Source: Amycolatopsis sp. EV170708-02-1
GTDB lineage: Bacteria; Actinomycetota; Actinomycetes; Mycobacteriales; Pseudonocardiaceae
Assembly: GCF_022479115.1 (NCBI RefSeq)
Contig: NZ_CP092497.1
Span: 4,774,001-4,838,000 of the forward strand
Direction of reading: 5' to 3'
Length of the DNA stretch: 64,000 nucleotides
The position numbers and the translations under genes were made by a program. How positions within the stretch are numbered: the first letter of the stretch is position 1; each line of letters opens with the position of its first letter. This document shows, in pieces, positions 25,911-34,119 of this stretch. The notes beneath the pieces are model-generated. The model was given only the letters and a program-made list of their open reading frames with translations, was not told the origin of the DNA and searched no databases.

Positions 25911-26992
25911 AGGATCACCACCGAACGCAGGACTTCACCGGCATGCATGGCGTGGAAGGCCTTCTCGACACCGTCGAGGGCGATCCGCTCGGTCACGAAC
26001 CGCTCCAGCGGCAACCGGCCCTGCAGGTGGAGGTCGATCAGCATCGGGAAGTCCCGCTCCGGCAGGCAATCTCCGTACCAGGACGACTTCAGCGCACCGC
26101 CGCGGGAGAAGAAGTCGATCAGCGGCATCTCCAGGCGCATGTCCGGTGTCGGGACGCCGACCAGGACCACGGTGCCCGCCAGGTCACGGGCGTAGAAGGC
26201 CGCCTTCCACGTCTCCGGGCGGCCGACCGCGTCGATGACGACGTCGGCGCCGAAACCGCCGGTCAGGTCCTGGATCGCGGCGACCGTGTCGGTCTCACTC
26301 GCGTTGACGGTGTGGGTCGCGCCGAGCTCGCGGGCCCACGTGAGCTTCTTTTCGTCGCGGTCGACCGCGATGATCGTGCCGGCGCCCGCCAGCCGGGCCC
26401 CGGCGATGGCGGCGTCACCGACACCGCCGCAGCCGATCACCGCGACCGAGTCCCCGCGGCCGACGGCGCCGGTGTTGACCGCCGCGCCGAGCCCGGCCAT
26501 CACCCCGCAGCCGAGCAGGCCCGCGACGGCCGGGTCCGCGGCGGGATCGATCTTGGTGCACTGTCCGGCGTGGACGAGGGTCTTGTCCGCGAACGCGCCG
26601 ATGCCCAGGGCCGGGGTCAGCTCGGTGCCGTCGGTCAGTGTCATCTTCTGTGTCGCGTTGAACGTGTCGAAGCAGTACTGCGGACGTCCGCGTTTGCAGG
26701 CCCGGCACTGTCCGCACACCGCGCGCCAGTTGAGGACGACGAAATCCCCCGGCCGCACGGAATCCACGCCCTCGCCGACGCTTTCCACGGTGCCCGCGGC
26801 CTCGTGACCGAGCAGGAACGGGAACTCGTCGTTGATGCCGCCGTCGCGGTAGGTCAGATCCGTGTGGCAGACCCCGCAGGCCGCGATCGACACGACGACC
26901 TCGCCCGGCCCGGGGTCCGGGATCACGATGTCCGTCAGCTCCACCGGAGCATTCCGGGACCGGGCGATCACCCCGCGCACCTGCTGTGGCAT
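25907..26992 (-). CDS. mscR: S-(hydroxymethyl)mycothiol dehydrogenase (formaldehyde detoxification)
   Basis: A 361-residue zinc alcohol dehydrogenase. Catalytic zinc ligands are in CGVCHTD (Cys near 39) and GHEAAG (His near 64). The structural zinc site is [15 protein letters not shown]. The Rossmann motif is GCGGVG. The internal sequence [15 protein letters not shown] and the whole layout match actinobacterial mycothiol-dependent formaldehyde dehydrogenase. It oxidises S-hydroxymethyl-mycothiol to S-formyl-mycothiol with NAD+. GGAGG 8 bases upstream supports ATG 26992. It is coupled to the downstream metallo-hydrolase. Confidence 0.92.
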   Translation of the reverse strand: MPQQVRGVIARSRNAPVELTDIVIPDPGPGEVVVSIAACGVCHTDLTYRDGGINDEFPFLLGHEAAGTVESVGEGVDSVRPGDFVVLNWRAVCGQCRACKRGRPQYCFDTFNATQKMTLTDGTELTPALGIGAFADKTLVHAGQCTKIDPAADPAVAGLLGCGVMAGLGAAVNTGAVGRGDSVAVIGCGGVGDAAIAGARLAGAGTIIAVDRDEKKLTWARELGATHTVNASETDTVAAIQDLTGGFGADVVIDAVGRPETWKAAFYARDLAGTVVLVGVPTPDMRLEMPLIDFFSRGGALKSSWYGDCLPERDFPMLIDLHLQGRLPLERFVTERIALDGVEKAFHAMHAGEVLRSVVIL

Positions 26993-27022
26993 TCCCTGTT
27001 CCTCCACCGTTCGACGACACAG

Positions 27023-27042
27023 GCATGCGCATGAGCGCATGC
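27023..27042. promoter_or_regulatory. Operator-like palindrome upstream of mscR
   Basis: GCATGCGC-ATGA-GCGCATGC is a perfect 8-base inverted repeat, 31-50 bases before the mscR start, in the divergent region shared with the LuxR-type gene. The regulator is unknown. Confidence 0.5.
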
Positions 27043-27143
27043 TTCACGTGAGGTTAGGCCGGAAACGCGCGGCGGCGACCTGGCCATCGGTCCAGTGGAT
27101 CCTGTCCTTTCGACCAGGCGAGCCCGGCGGCTAGGCTCACCCG

Positions 27144-28409
27144 ATGCCCGACTCCGCCGACCTGACCGCGCTGCGCGACGTCATCGAGGGCCCGCTGCGC
27201 GAAATCGCCGACCGTTTCTCGCGTTTCCTCGCCGACGGCTGGCCACACCAGGCCCTGGTGATCTTCACCCGGGAATGCACCGGGCGGCCTCGCAAGGTCA
27301 CCGGCGCCCGGGAGATCACCGACAAGGTCACCATCGCCGAACTCGAAGCGCTCAAAGCGAGCGTGCCGCCCGGCCGTCAGCTGACCACGACGGCCACGCT
27401 CGGGGGCGCCACCCGGACGGTCTGGGCCGTGCAGGATCCGATCGGCACCCTGCTCGTCCTCGTCCCCCGGTCGAGCCGGACCCGCTTCCCGCGCCCCGCT
27501 CCACTGGCCGAGGTCTTCGGCATCGTCGCGACCTCGATCCGCCAGCAGGTGACCCAGGCCAGCCCCGACTACCTCGCCGAATCCCGCGCGGCCTCCAGCG
27601 AACGCGCCAGGACGATCACCGAAATGGCCGCGGCACACGAAACCGCGCTCGTCACGATCCTCACCACACTGCGCTCCACCCGGCTGGACGACCACCGCGC
27701 CCGGCTCGCCGCGACCGACTCCGCCTCGGCCGCACTGGTCGCGCTCCGATCGGCCAGGGAGACCGATCTCGCGCAGTCCGAAGAGCCCGCGCATGCCGCG
27801 TTCGGCAGGCTGCGGCGGGAAATCCGGCAGATGCTGCGCCATCACGACGCGGAGCTGGAGTTCACGGCCCCGGCGAAGAACGGGCGGCCGGTACCCGGCG
27901 AGGTCGCCCATGCCGCCAGGGCGATGACGTGCGCGGCGGTCCTCGCCTTCACCGGCCAGCCGGATCTGACCCGCCTCCGGATCGCCTGGTCGAGCGACAG
28001 CACCGCGCTGCACCTCGATGTGCGAGACCAGGAATCCGGGAACCTCGACGTCCAAGGCCTGCGGGCGCAGCTCGACGGCCGCGCGAAAACGCTGGGTGCC
28101 ACCGTCGAGATCGACGCCGTCGCCGGCTGGGGCAGCCGCGTCACCGTCGACCTCCCGTTCGAGCCTGCCGCGGGCCGGGTCGACGAGACCCAGCTGGCGG
28201 ATCTCAACCCCCGCGAGCTCGAAGTGCTCCGGCTTGTGGCACAAGGACAACGCAACAAGTCCATCGCCGCCACGCTCGGCATCACCGAAAGCACGGTCAA
28301 ATTCCACGTGGCCGGCCTGCTGAAGAAGCTGAACGTCACCTCACGCGGGGAAGCCGCGGCCTTGGCATTGAGCGCCGGAGTCTCCGGGACTCAGCCCGCC
28401 GTGCCGTAG
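27144..28409 (+). CDS. Sensor-kinase-like/LuxR-type HTH fusion regulator
   Basis: A 421-residue protein. Residues 1-140 form a GAF-like part; 140-230 is helical and resembles a HisKA_3 dimerisation region but has no clear phospho-His motif. About residues 235-345 look like a degenerate GHKL ATPase (LRIAWSSDSTALHLDVRD, then LGATVEIDAVAGWGSRVTVDLPF). The C-terminal 60 residues are a LuxR helix-turn-helix (LNPRELEVLRLVAQGQRNKSIAATLGITESTVKFHV). This puts a kinase-like module and an output HTH in one chain. It is divergent from mscR and may respond to formaldehyde or redox stress, which is inference. Confidence 0.8.
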   Translation: MPDSADLTALRDVIEGPLREIADRFSRFLADGWPHQALVIFTRECTGRPRKVTGAREITDKVTIAELEALKASVPPGRQLTTTATLGGATRTVWAVQDPIGTLLVLVPRSSRTRFPRPAPLAEVFGIVATSIRQQVTQASPDYLAESRAASSERARTITEMAAAHETALVTILTTLRSTRLDDHRARLAATDSASAALVALRSARETDLAQSEEPAHAAFGRLRREIRQMLRHHDAELEFTAPAKNGRPVPGEVAHAARAMTCAAVLAFTGQPDLTRLRIAWSSDSTALHLDVRDQESGNLDVQGLRAQLDGRAKTLGATVEIDAVAGWGSRVTVDLPFEPAAGRVDETQLADLNPRELEVLRLVAQGQRNKSIAATLGITESTVKFHVAGLLKKLNVTSRGEAAALALSAGVSGTQPAVP

Positions 28410-28506
28410 CCACCCTCTCCGTCACGCTGTCGCCGGCCGCATGCGGCGGCAGTTCGCCGTCGGCGAATACGACTACCTGGAAGGTCGCATTGAACGGCTG
28501 ACGGAG

Positions 28507-29088
28507 CTACCGGCAGGCGCGCGCGAACGGCCCTCGAAGCCACCGATCGACCTGTCGCTGGCCACGCAGCCGGACGACGACGAGACCGGGGTGACGGTTC
28601 TCGTCGATCACCTTGCGGACCCGCGCGCGCATGATCGGGTGGTAGCGCCACGCGATCCTGACGATGTGCTGCGGATCGGTGAAGAACGTGCGCAGCGGGC
28701 CCTCGACGTTTCCCCCGGCGATCTTCGAACCCCGCCCGATACGGCGTTCAAGGGTGCGGACGACGACGCGAGTCATGGTCAGGGCACGCGGATGATCAAG
28801 CCACACCAGCACATCGGTCCGCGCCGTCATCTGCTCCCGTACCTCTTCGCCCTGCCACTCGATCGCCCAGGCATCCCCGTCGAGGAACTGCAAGACGTCG
28901 GCCTGCCATGTCTCTCGAACCGTCCATTCAGGACCGAGGTAGAAGGACTCGAGCTCGGCGAAAGGCACGCCCATGCGCTCGCACAGGGTTCGCGCGAGGG
29001 TCGATTTCCCCGATCCCGCAGGGCCCGCCACCGCAACCCGCCGGACCGGCCGCCGAGGAAGAGGATCGGTCGCCCCGAGAACATGCAT
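28507..29088 (-). CDS. P-loop NTPase, adenylate-kinase/topology-modulation-like
   Basis: A 193-residue kinase-like protein. The Walker A is AGPAGSGKSTLARTL near residue 23, followed by FAELESFYLGPEWT and a DVLVWLDHP strand. Arg-rich stretches (TLERRIGRGSK) may form the lid. This pattern is typical of small uncharacterised actinobacterial kinases annotated as topology modulation proteins. An upstream ATG at 29136 would leave only 11 bases to the divergent gene, so 29088 is preferred. The substrate is unknown. Confidence 0.75.
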   Translation of the reverse strand: MHVLGATDPLPRRPVRRVAVAGPAGSGKSTLARTLCERMGVPFAELESFYLGPEWTVRETWQADVLQFLDGDAWAIEWQGEEVREQMTARTDVLVWLDHPRALTMTRVVVRTLERRIGRGSKIAGGNVEGPLRTFFTDPQHIVRIAWRYHPIMRARVRKVIDENRHPGLVVVRLRGQRQVDRWLRGPFARACR

Positions 29089-29147
29089 GCGGCGATCATA
29101 GATCGACTGTCCTGCGACAGACCGTGGCCAGGACATAGGGTCGACTC

Positions 29148-29702
29148 ATGGCGCGCCTGATCCACCTCAACGGTCTCTCACGCGTGGGAAAGTCGACCCT
29201 TGCCCGCCGCTACGCCGACGAACACCCAGGAACGCTCGCCCTCGATCTGGATGTGCTCACGGGGTTGATCGGCGGGTGGCAGGAGAACTTCTTCGCTGCC
29301 TTGGAAATCGCCCGCGGCCACGGACGGGACATGGCCGCGCGGCATCTTCGCGACGGACACGACGTGATCCTTCCGCAACTGGTGACGGTTCACGACCGCG
29401 ATCCGGATCCGGCCTTCGAAGCGGTAGCCGTCGCCGCCGGAGCCACGTACGTCGAAGTGGTCCTCCTCGTCGACGACCACGAACATCTGCGACGCCTGCG
29501 CGGAAAGCGTTCGGCCAACGCCGTCGAGGCACAGCTCCAGGCGATGCTGGAAGATCCCGATTCCGACCTGGTCGACCGGATCCGTGGTCACCTCGTCGAG
29601 CACCTGGCCGGACGTCCGCACGCGATCCGACTCGACACGACCGGCATCGGGGAAGACGAGTCGTACACACGCTTCCTGAACGCGCTCGATGCGGCACAGT
29701 GA
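29148..29702 (+). CDS. P-loop kinase-like protein (AAA_33 type)
   Basis: A 184-residue protein, MARLIHLNGLSRVGKSTLARRYADEHPG, with a Walker A of GLSRVGKST. A second strand reads GHDVILPQLVTVHDRDPDPAF and is followed by YVEVVLLVDDHEHLRRLRGKR. It looks like small nucleotide-kinase or antibiotic-phosphotransferase-type P-loop proteins. It is divergent from the gene at 28507 and is followed by a GNAT gene 39 bases downstream. The substrate is unknown. Confidence 0.75.
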   Translation: MARLIHLNGLSRVGKSTLARRYADEHPGTLALDLDVLTGLIGGWQENFFAALEIARGHGRDMAARHLRDGHDVILPQLVTVHDRDPDPAFEAVAVAAGATYVEVVLLVDDHEHLRRLRGKRSANAVEAQLQAMLEDPDSDLVDRIRGHLVEHLAGRPHAIRLDTTGIGEDESYTRFLNALDAAQ

Positions 29703-29741
29703 GCCCTGACGGGTGATGTTCCGGGTGCGATACTGGCCTTC

Positions 29742-30284
29742 ATGACTCCAGCGAACCGCCCGGACAAAGTCCACTTGAGGGCGTTCACCGAGGCCGACCT
29801 CGCTTTTCTCGACCGCCTCTGCACGGATCCCGATGCGCTCGGCGAGTTCGACTGGCCCGGATTCGGTGATCCGAGGGCACGCCGCAAGCGATGGGAGAGC
29901 GACGGGTACATCTCCGCCGAGTCCGCGGCGGTCGCGATCGCGCGGGCCGACGACACGGTTATCGGCATCGTCTCCTGGAAGCCCCGCGGCTTCCCCTCGG
30001 GTGTCACCTACGAGATCGGCGTGGGGGTGCTACCCGAGCATCGCGGGCAAGGGGTGGGCACGGTGGCGCAGAGGCTGCTCGTGGACTACCTGTTCGGCCG
30101 CACGACCGCGAACAGGATCGAAGCCCTCACCAATGGCGGTAACCTCGGCGAGCAGAAAGCCCTCGAACGCCTGGGGTTCCGCCGGGAAGGGGTCATGCGC
30201 GGCAGGTCCTTCCTGCACGGCGAGTATGTCGATGTGCTCGTCTACGGTCTGCTCCGCTCAGAGCATCGTCCCGGAACGCCATGA
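29742..30284 (+). CDS. GNAT-family N-acetyltransferase (RimJ/RimL type)
   Basis: A 180-residue acetyltransferase. The N-terminus VHLRAFTEADLAFLDRL and the acetyl-CoA loop GVLPEHRGQGVGTVAQRLL (Q/RxxGxG/A motif) identify GNAT; the late ALERLGFRREGVMRGRSFLHGEYVDVLVYGLL is the RimJ/RimL pattern. It may modify a protein N-terminus or an antibiotic. The ATG at 29742 begins shortly before the conserved strand. It is likely co-transcribed with the P-loop gene at 29148. Confidence 0.87.
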   Translation: MTPANRPDKVHLRAFTEADLAFLDRLCTDPDALGEFDWPGFGDPRARRKRWESDGYISAESAAVAIARADDTVIGIVSWKPRGFPSGVTYEIGVGVLPEHRGQGVGTVAQRLLVDYLFGRTTANRIEALTNGGNLGEQKALERLGFRREGVMRGRSFLHGEYVDVLVYGLLRSEHRPGTP

Positions 30285-30438
30285 GCCCTTGGTCCAGCGG
30301 TACATAGCCGACCGGCCGGACCAGTGAGCCCGGCTCGCCGTGTGCCGATCCCTTGCCGACGAACGGAAATCGGCCACGGCGAGCCGGACATGGACTCCGA
30401 TACATCTCCTGACTCGCGAGCCCCGGAACGACAGCCGG

Positions 30439-30909
30439 TCAGCTCCTCAGCTTCGTCACGGTCCACAATGCGGTTCCCGCACGGCAGACCCGCAGCCCGA
30501 CCGCCTCCGCCTGGCCGCCACTGTTGTGCAGGCAGAGCCCGGTCGACACGTTGGTGAAGTACTTGTTCGTCGTGGACGACGTCCGCCAGTCGCTGGCATT
30601 GACCTCGCACGACCCGGCGAACACCGACGACGTCCCGGCCGCCAGACACAGCCCGGTCGCCTTGTTCTTGAACTTTCCGGGCGCGTAGTTGTTCCACTTC
30701 TGATGGTTGTTCCTGTCTTGGCAAGCATGCGTGTACACGCTGCCTTCGGAATTCGAGTCCAAGCAGCGTTGAACCCCCGCGGCGAATCTGATCCAGAACA
30801 GCGACTCGGCCTGCGTCGAAGCGGCGGCGACGCCGGGTGCCGCGGTGAAGGCCAAGGCCGCGGCCCCGGCGACGGCCGCTACTCGGACCGGGATTCCTTT
30901 GGGCGTCAT
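30439..30909 (-). CDS. Secreted ricin-type (beta-trefoil) lectin-like protein
   Basis: A 156-residue exported protein. The signal peptide is MTPKGIPVRVAAVAGAAALA ending near APGVAAAS. The mature part shows beta-trefoil repeats with the Q-x-W-type motif (NHQKWNNY) and paired cysteines: CLDS...C, GLCLAAG...C, GLCLHNSGGQ...C. Each repeat reads as a C-x-x-C-type ricin B subdomain, though QxW is degenerate in the later ones. AGGAG 7 bases upstream fixes the ATG at 30909. It is likely a carbohydrate-binding secreted protein; no catalytic domain is attached. Confidence 0.8.
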   Translation of the reverse strand: MTPKGIPVRVAAVAGAAALAFTAAPGVAAASTQAESLFWIRFAAGVQRCLDSNSEGSVYTHACQDRNNHQKWNNYAPGKFKNKATGLCLAAGTSSVFAGSCEVNASDWRTSSTTNKYFTNVSTGLCLHNSGGQAEAVGLRVCRAGTALWTVTKLRS

Positions 30910-31300
30910 GATTTTCTCCTCTTTTCCGGTACGCTTTCCGTCGACCACGAATCAAATGGGCAGCCACGCGTCATTGTCGCGAATTCGACAAGATCGACGT
31001 CGTGTTCCGAAATTCTCGCTCCCCCGAACGGAAATCGACGTTAGCGCCTAGTTGACCCGTTTTTGCGGATCGATCTCCGAAAGCACTCCATCGGCGGAAT
31101 GCGTGATCACGCAACACGCCGACGCACTGCCGGGCACCTCCACGTTCGGGCCAGCGAGATCACCCGCTTGGGCGCCGCAGACCCCACATACGCCGTCGAG
31201 CGGGTTCCTCGATGCGGCCGAAAGCGTGAACCAGACACCAAAGCCGGAGATGAGTGTTACATTGCCCAGGCAGAGTGTCACATGGACGGGGGGACGTGCT
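30910..31300. other. Intergenic region, 391 bases, divergent promoters
   Basis: It separates the lectin gene from the EspC-like gene. TTGTCG-CGAATT-CGACAA (30974-30991) is an interrupted inverted repeat 65-82 bases upstream of the lectin start and may be an operator. TTGACC near 31050 could be a -35 box for the rightward operon. The EspC-like frame stays open to 31052, but that stretch lacks family similarity and is treated as leader. Confidence 0.4.
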
Positions 31301-31609
31301 GTGGGTTTCGAGGTCGACGTCGCGGACATCAGCAACGCGGCGGGCAAACTCGCCGCGGGGAAGCCGCCCACGCTCACCCCCGGCGGCGCGCCGAACGTCG
31401 GCGCCACCCATCGGGCCGCCGGGTTCGCCGGAGACTACGACGTCTGGCTCTTGACCAGGCAGGAGGACCTGACGGCCTCGCAGCAGCAGGTCACCAGCCT
31501 GGTCGAAGCCATCCGTGCCGCGGCGAAGAGCTACGACGGCACCGATTCGGCCGCGCGCGACACCTTCCTGAAGACGCTGGACAAAGGCTTCGAAGGGATC
31601 GACCGGTGA
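31301..31609 (+). CDS. EspC-like (ESX secretion-associated) small protein
   Basis: A 102-residue protein beginning VGFEVDVADISNAAGKLAAGK. The C-terminal helix (LTRQEDLTASQQQVTSLVEAIRAAAKSYDGTDSAARDTF) includes the YDGTDSAA turn seen at the ends of EspC/DUF2580-type proteins. These small helical proteins accompany type VII secretion substrates. GTG 31301 was chosen because a purine-rich GGGGGGAC precedes it. The stop overlaps the next gene's GTG (GTGA), so the two are co-translated and may form a secreted pair. Confidence 0.72.
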   Translation: MGFEVDVADISNAAGKLAAGKPPTLTPGGAPNVGATHRAAGFAGDYDVWLLTRQEDLTASQQQVTSLVEAIRAAAKSYDGTDSAARDTFLKTLDKGFEGIDR

Positions 31610-32925
31610 GCTCGGTCTTCGACAAGATCCGTCACCTCCACGACCAGGTGGAAAAGGGCAGCACGACCGAGCTGGACGACCGGGCACGGGCGTGCCGCGC
31701 CACCAAGGAAGCCGTGCTGGACGCCAAATCACTGGTCGAGGCGGTCCGCGTTCAGCTCGCCGAAGGCTGGCAGGGCGGAGCCGGCGAGTCGGCGCTCGCC
31801 TCGCTCGCGGACTTCAAGAAGAACCGCGACGACCAGGCCGACGATCTCGAAGAGTCGGCGAAGTCGTTCGAGGTGATCCGCGACGCGCTGGCCAAGACGC
31901 AAGGCGACGCCCGCAGCCACCTCGCGGACGCCGATTCCCTGCGGAAGAAGCTGGACGACGTTTGGAACGACCTCTCGCACGGCAAGGGCAACATCGTCTT
32001 CGCCTGGGCACAGGACAAGGCGATCAAGGCACGAGCCCTCGTCGTGCTCGCCGACCTGGAGCGGATCATCCTCGGCTATGACGCGGTCCTGCTCGCCGAA
32101 GGCCTGAAACTGCGGAACAGGACGGGCCAGGTGTGGGAACTCGCGGGTTCGGGGAAGCGGAACCTCGCCGAGATCGCCGCGATCATGCTGCGCGAGATCC
32201 CGGGTTTCGCCGAGCTGGTGAAGAACGACCCGAGGCTCAAGGCCGCACTGTTGACCGGCAATTGGGAACTGCTCCTGCAGAACCGCGAGATCGCGCAGAA
32301 GATCTACGACTACCTCGGCTTCAAATACGTCGCGGACGGCGACTACTACACCACCGGCGAACACTCGGTGCAGAGTTTCCTCGGCTGGCACGACCTGTAC
32401 GACAAGCTGGAAAAACTCATCGGCGCGAACCTCGACGCGACCGGCGACGACGGCGACAACATGGAGTTCACCGATCCGAAGACCGGCAAGCAGTACCGCC
32501 TGGAGCTGTGGAAGGGCGGTTACGGGTTCGGCGGCGCGTTCGGCGGCGAAGTCGGGTTCTACACCCGTGAACCGGGCTCCTCGGACCCGTCCGGTTACTT
32601 CAACGCCGCCCAGGGCGACGACCAGATCAAGGTGACCCAGACGATCTACAACAAGACGACCGACCAGGTCTATTTCACCAACGACGGCCAAGGCGCCGAC
32701 GGCACCGACAAGAAGCATTTCTGGAACCTGGCGATCCGCACCGACCCGGACGTCGATCCGAGCCAGCTGGCCCAGCGCGCCACGATCGAGGTGCGGGACA
32801 GCGGCCTGCGCGACCAGCTCTACAACGAGATGACCCGGTGGGCGGCCGCGCACCCCGAGCAGCACCTCACCGTCACCAAGACGACAGACGATCCACCGGC
32901 GCTGAGCTACACGTGGGAGAAGTAA
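31606..32925 (+). CDS. WXG-type N-terminus/DUF4474 C-terminus protein, likely T7SS substrate
   Basis: A 439-residue protein. Residues 1-120 are helical with a WxG turn (GWQGGAGESALASLADFKKNRDDQADDLEES), as in WXG100/LXG-type secreted proteins. From about 220 there is a DUF4474-like domain: IYDYLGFKYVADGDYYTT, then FLGWHDLYDKLEKLIGANLDATGDD, and LELWKGGYGFGGAFGGEVGFYTR. The final part is a soluble tail. No signal peptide is present, which fits type VII export. The DUF4474 function is unknown, so toxin activity is only possible. The start overlaps the EspC-like stop. Confidence 0.75.
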   Translation: MSSVFDKIRHLHDQVEKGSTTELDDRARACRATKEAVLDAKSLVEAVRVQLAEGWQGGAGESALASLADFKKNRDDQADDLEESAKSFEVIRDALAKTQGDARSHLADADSLRKKLDDVWNDLSHGKGNIVFAWAQDKAIKARALVVLADLERIILGYDAVLLAEGLKLRNRTGQVWELAGSGKRNLAEIAAIMLREIPGFAELVKNDPRLKAALLTGNWELLLQNREIAQKIYDYLGFKYVADGDYYTTGEHSVQSFLGWHDLYDKLEKLIGANLDATGDDGDNMEFTDPKTGKQYRLELWKGGYGFGGAFGGEVGFYTREPGSSDPSGYFNAAQGDDQIKVTQTIYNKTTDQVYFTNDGQGADGTDKKHFWNLAIRTDPDVDPSQLAQRATIEVRDSGLRDQLYNEMTRWAAAHPEQHLTVTKTTDDPPALSYTWEK

Positions 32926-32932
32926 GCCTCGT

Positions 32933-33169
32933 TCAGGCCAACGATTCCCGCTTGAACTCCCACGGCTCGTCGTCGTCGTTTCGCCGCGGGCTCTCGGTTT
33001 CACGCAGCCCGGCGAACACACCGTCGACGTCGATCAGGCCGGCGACCTCGTCGGCGACGCGCCGGCCATGGCGCTCTTCGATGTCTTCGAGCCCCTCGCG
33101 CAGGGCGGTGGTCGCGGCGTTCCTGGCGGTGGCCCGTAATCCTCGGGCCAGCTGCTCCGGGTCACTCAT
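32933..33169 (-). CDS. Small hypothetical protein downstream of ArsR-GNAT gene
   Basis: A 78-residue charged protein, MSDPEQLARGLRATARNAATTALREGL, with a central IEERHGRRVADEVAGLID helix and a DDDEPWEFKRES tail. Its start is 10 bases after the ArsR-GNAT stop, so it is probably the second gene of that operon. No cysteines are present, so direct arsenic binding is unlikely. It converges with the T7SS-type gene. No family is recognised. Confidence 0.6.
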   Translation of the reverse strand: MSDPEQLARGLRATARNAATTALREGLEDIEERHGRRVADEVAGLIDVDGVFAGLRETESPRRNDDDEPWEFKRESLA

Positions 33170-33178
33170 GAACCCACT

Positions 33179-34015
33179 CTAGGCGGTGAGCGGGCTGCGG
33201 CGTTCCAGGAAGACGGTGTCCTGCCAGACGCCGTCGCGTCGGGCGATGCGTTCACGGATGCCGACGGTCCGGTAGCCGGCGCTCTGGTGCAAGGCGATGG
33301 AGGCGCGGTTGCCGGTGAAGATCGACGTCTGAAGTGTCCAGAGCCCGGCCGCGTCGGCTTCCGTGACCTGCTTGTACAGCAAGGCCTTGCCCACGCCGCG
33401 GCCACGATGGCTTTCCGCGACGTAGACGGAGGTCTCGGCGACTCCCCGGTAGCACTCCCGTTCCGACACCGGAACGGCGGCCGCCCAGCCGACCACCTCG
33501 CCGCCGATCTCGGCGACCCACCGGTGGCCGGTCAGCCATTTCGCGTCCAGGGCTTCACGGCCAGGGACCTCGGTTTCGAACGTGGCGATCCCGGTGGCGA
33601 TCCCTTCGCCGTAGATCCGGCGGATCGAGGCCCAGTCGTTGTCGTCCGACGCGCGGACAGCGACGTCCTCCGGCAGGTTTTCCGGACAGCACGGGCGCGG
33701 GGCGAGCAGACCCATCACCGCGTCGGCGGCGTGCGGCAGTCCGCTGCAGCAGGCCTGATTGATCGTCACGACCGTGGCCGTGCCTTCCTTGCGCAGGTGC
33801 AGAAAGCCGACCTCGGCCAGTTTCCGTACATGGTGGGAACACGTCGACTGGCTGGTGCCGAGGATCTCCGTGAGCGCGCCGACGGTCAGGCCGCGGGGCG
33901 AGATCGCGACCGCGTGCAGGAGTTTGACGCGCATGGGCTCGGCCAGACAGGCGAACCAGCCGGCGTAGGTGGCGGCTTCACGCTCGGGCAGGAGTACGGG
34001 CACAACCGTGGTCAT
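33179..34015 (-). CDS. ArsR-type repressor fused to GNAT acetyltransferase (ArsN-like)
   Basis: A 278-residue fusion. Residues 1-110 form an ArsR winged helix (EPMRVKLLHAVAISPRGLTVGALTEILGTSQSTCSHHVRKLAEVGFL) with Cys pairs QACCSG and PRPCCPEN that could bind As(III). Residues 115-275 are a GNAT domain (VRASDDNDWASIRRIYGEGI, acetyl-CoA loop SHRGRGVGKALLYKQV, then FTGNRASIALHQSAGY) resembling phosphinothricin/arsinothricin acetyltransferases (Pat/ArsN). The likely role is arsenic sensing plus acetylation of an arsenical such as arsinothricin; this is inference. It is divergent from the flavoprotein gene at 34120. Confidence 0.85.
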   Translation of the reverse strand: MTTVVPVLLPEREAATYAGWFACLAEPMRVKLLHAVAISPRGLTVGALTEILGTSQSTCSHHVRKLAEVGFLHLRKEGTATVVTINQACCSGLPHAADAVMGLLAPRPCCPENLPEDVAVRASDDNDWASIRRIYGEGIATGIATFETEVPGREALDAKWLTGHRWVAEIGGEVVGWAAAVPVSERECYRGVAETSVYVAESHRGRGVGKALLYKQVTEADAAGLWTLQTSIFTGNRASIALHQSAGYRTVGIRERIARRDGVWQDTVFLERRSPLTA

Positions 34016-34025
34016 ACCGCACAGT

Positions 34026-34107
34026 ATCGACCAGAATCGATGGTTGCGTCAATCGACCCCGGTCGATACAGTCCCTCGCATCGCTTCAATCGAAATAGAT
34101 CGATGAA
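34026..34107. promoter_or_regulatory. Divergent ars promoter with repeated ATCGA operators
   Basis: ATCGACC-CC-GGTCGAT (34052-34067) is a perfect 7-base inverted repeat with a 2-base gap. Further ATCGA/TCGAT copies lie near 34026, 34036, 34089 and 34100. This is the natural site for the ArsR domain of the fusion protein, controlling both directions. Confidence 0.6.
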
Positions 34108-34119
34108 AGGTGCATGGGG

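Noticed and set aside
31052..31300. N-terminal extension of the EspC-like protein
   Set aside because: Open but without family similarity; the GTG at 31301 has a purine-rich site and begins the conserved region.
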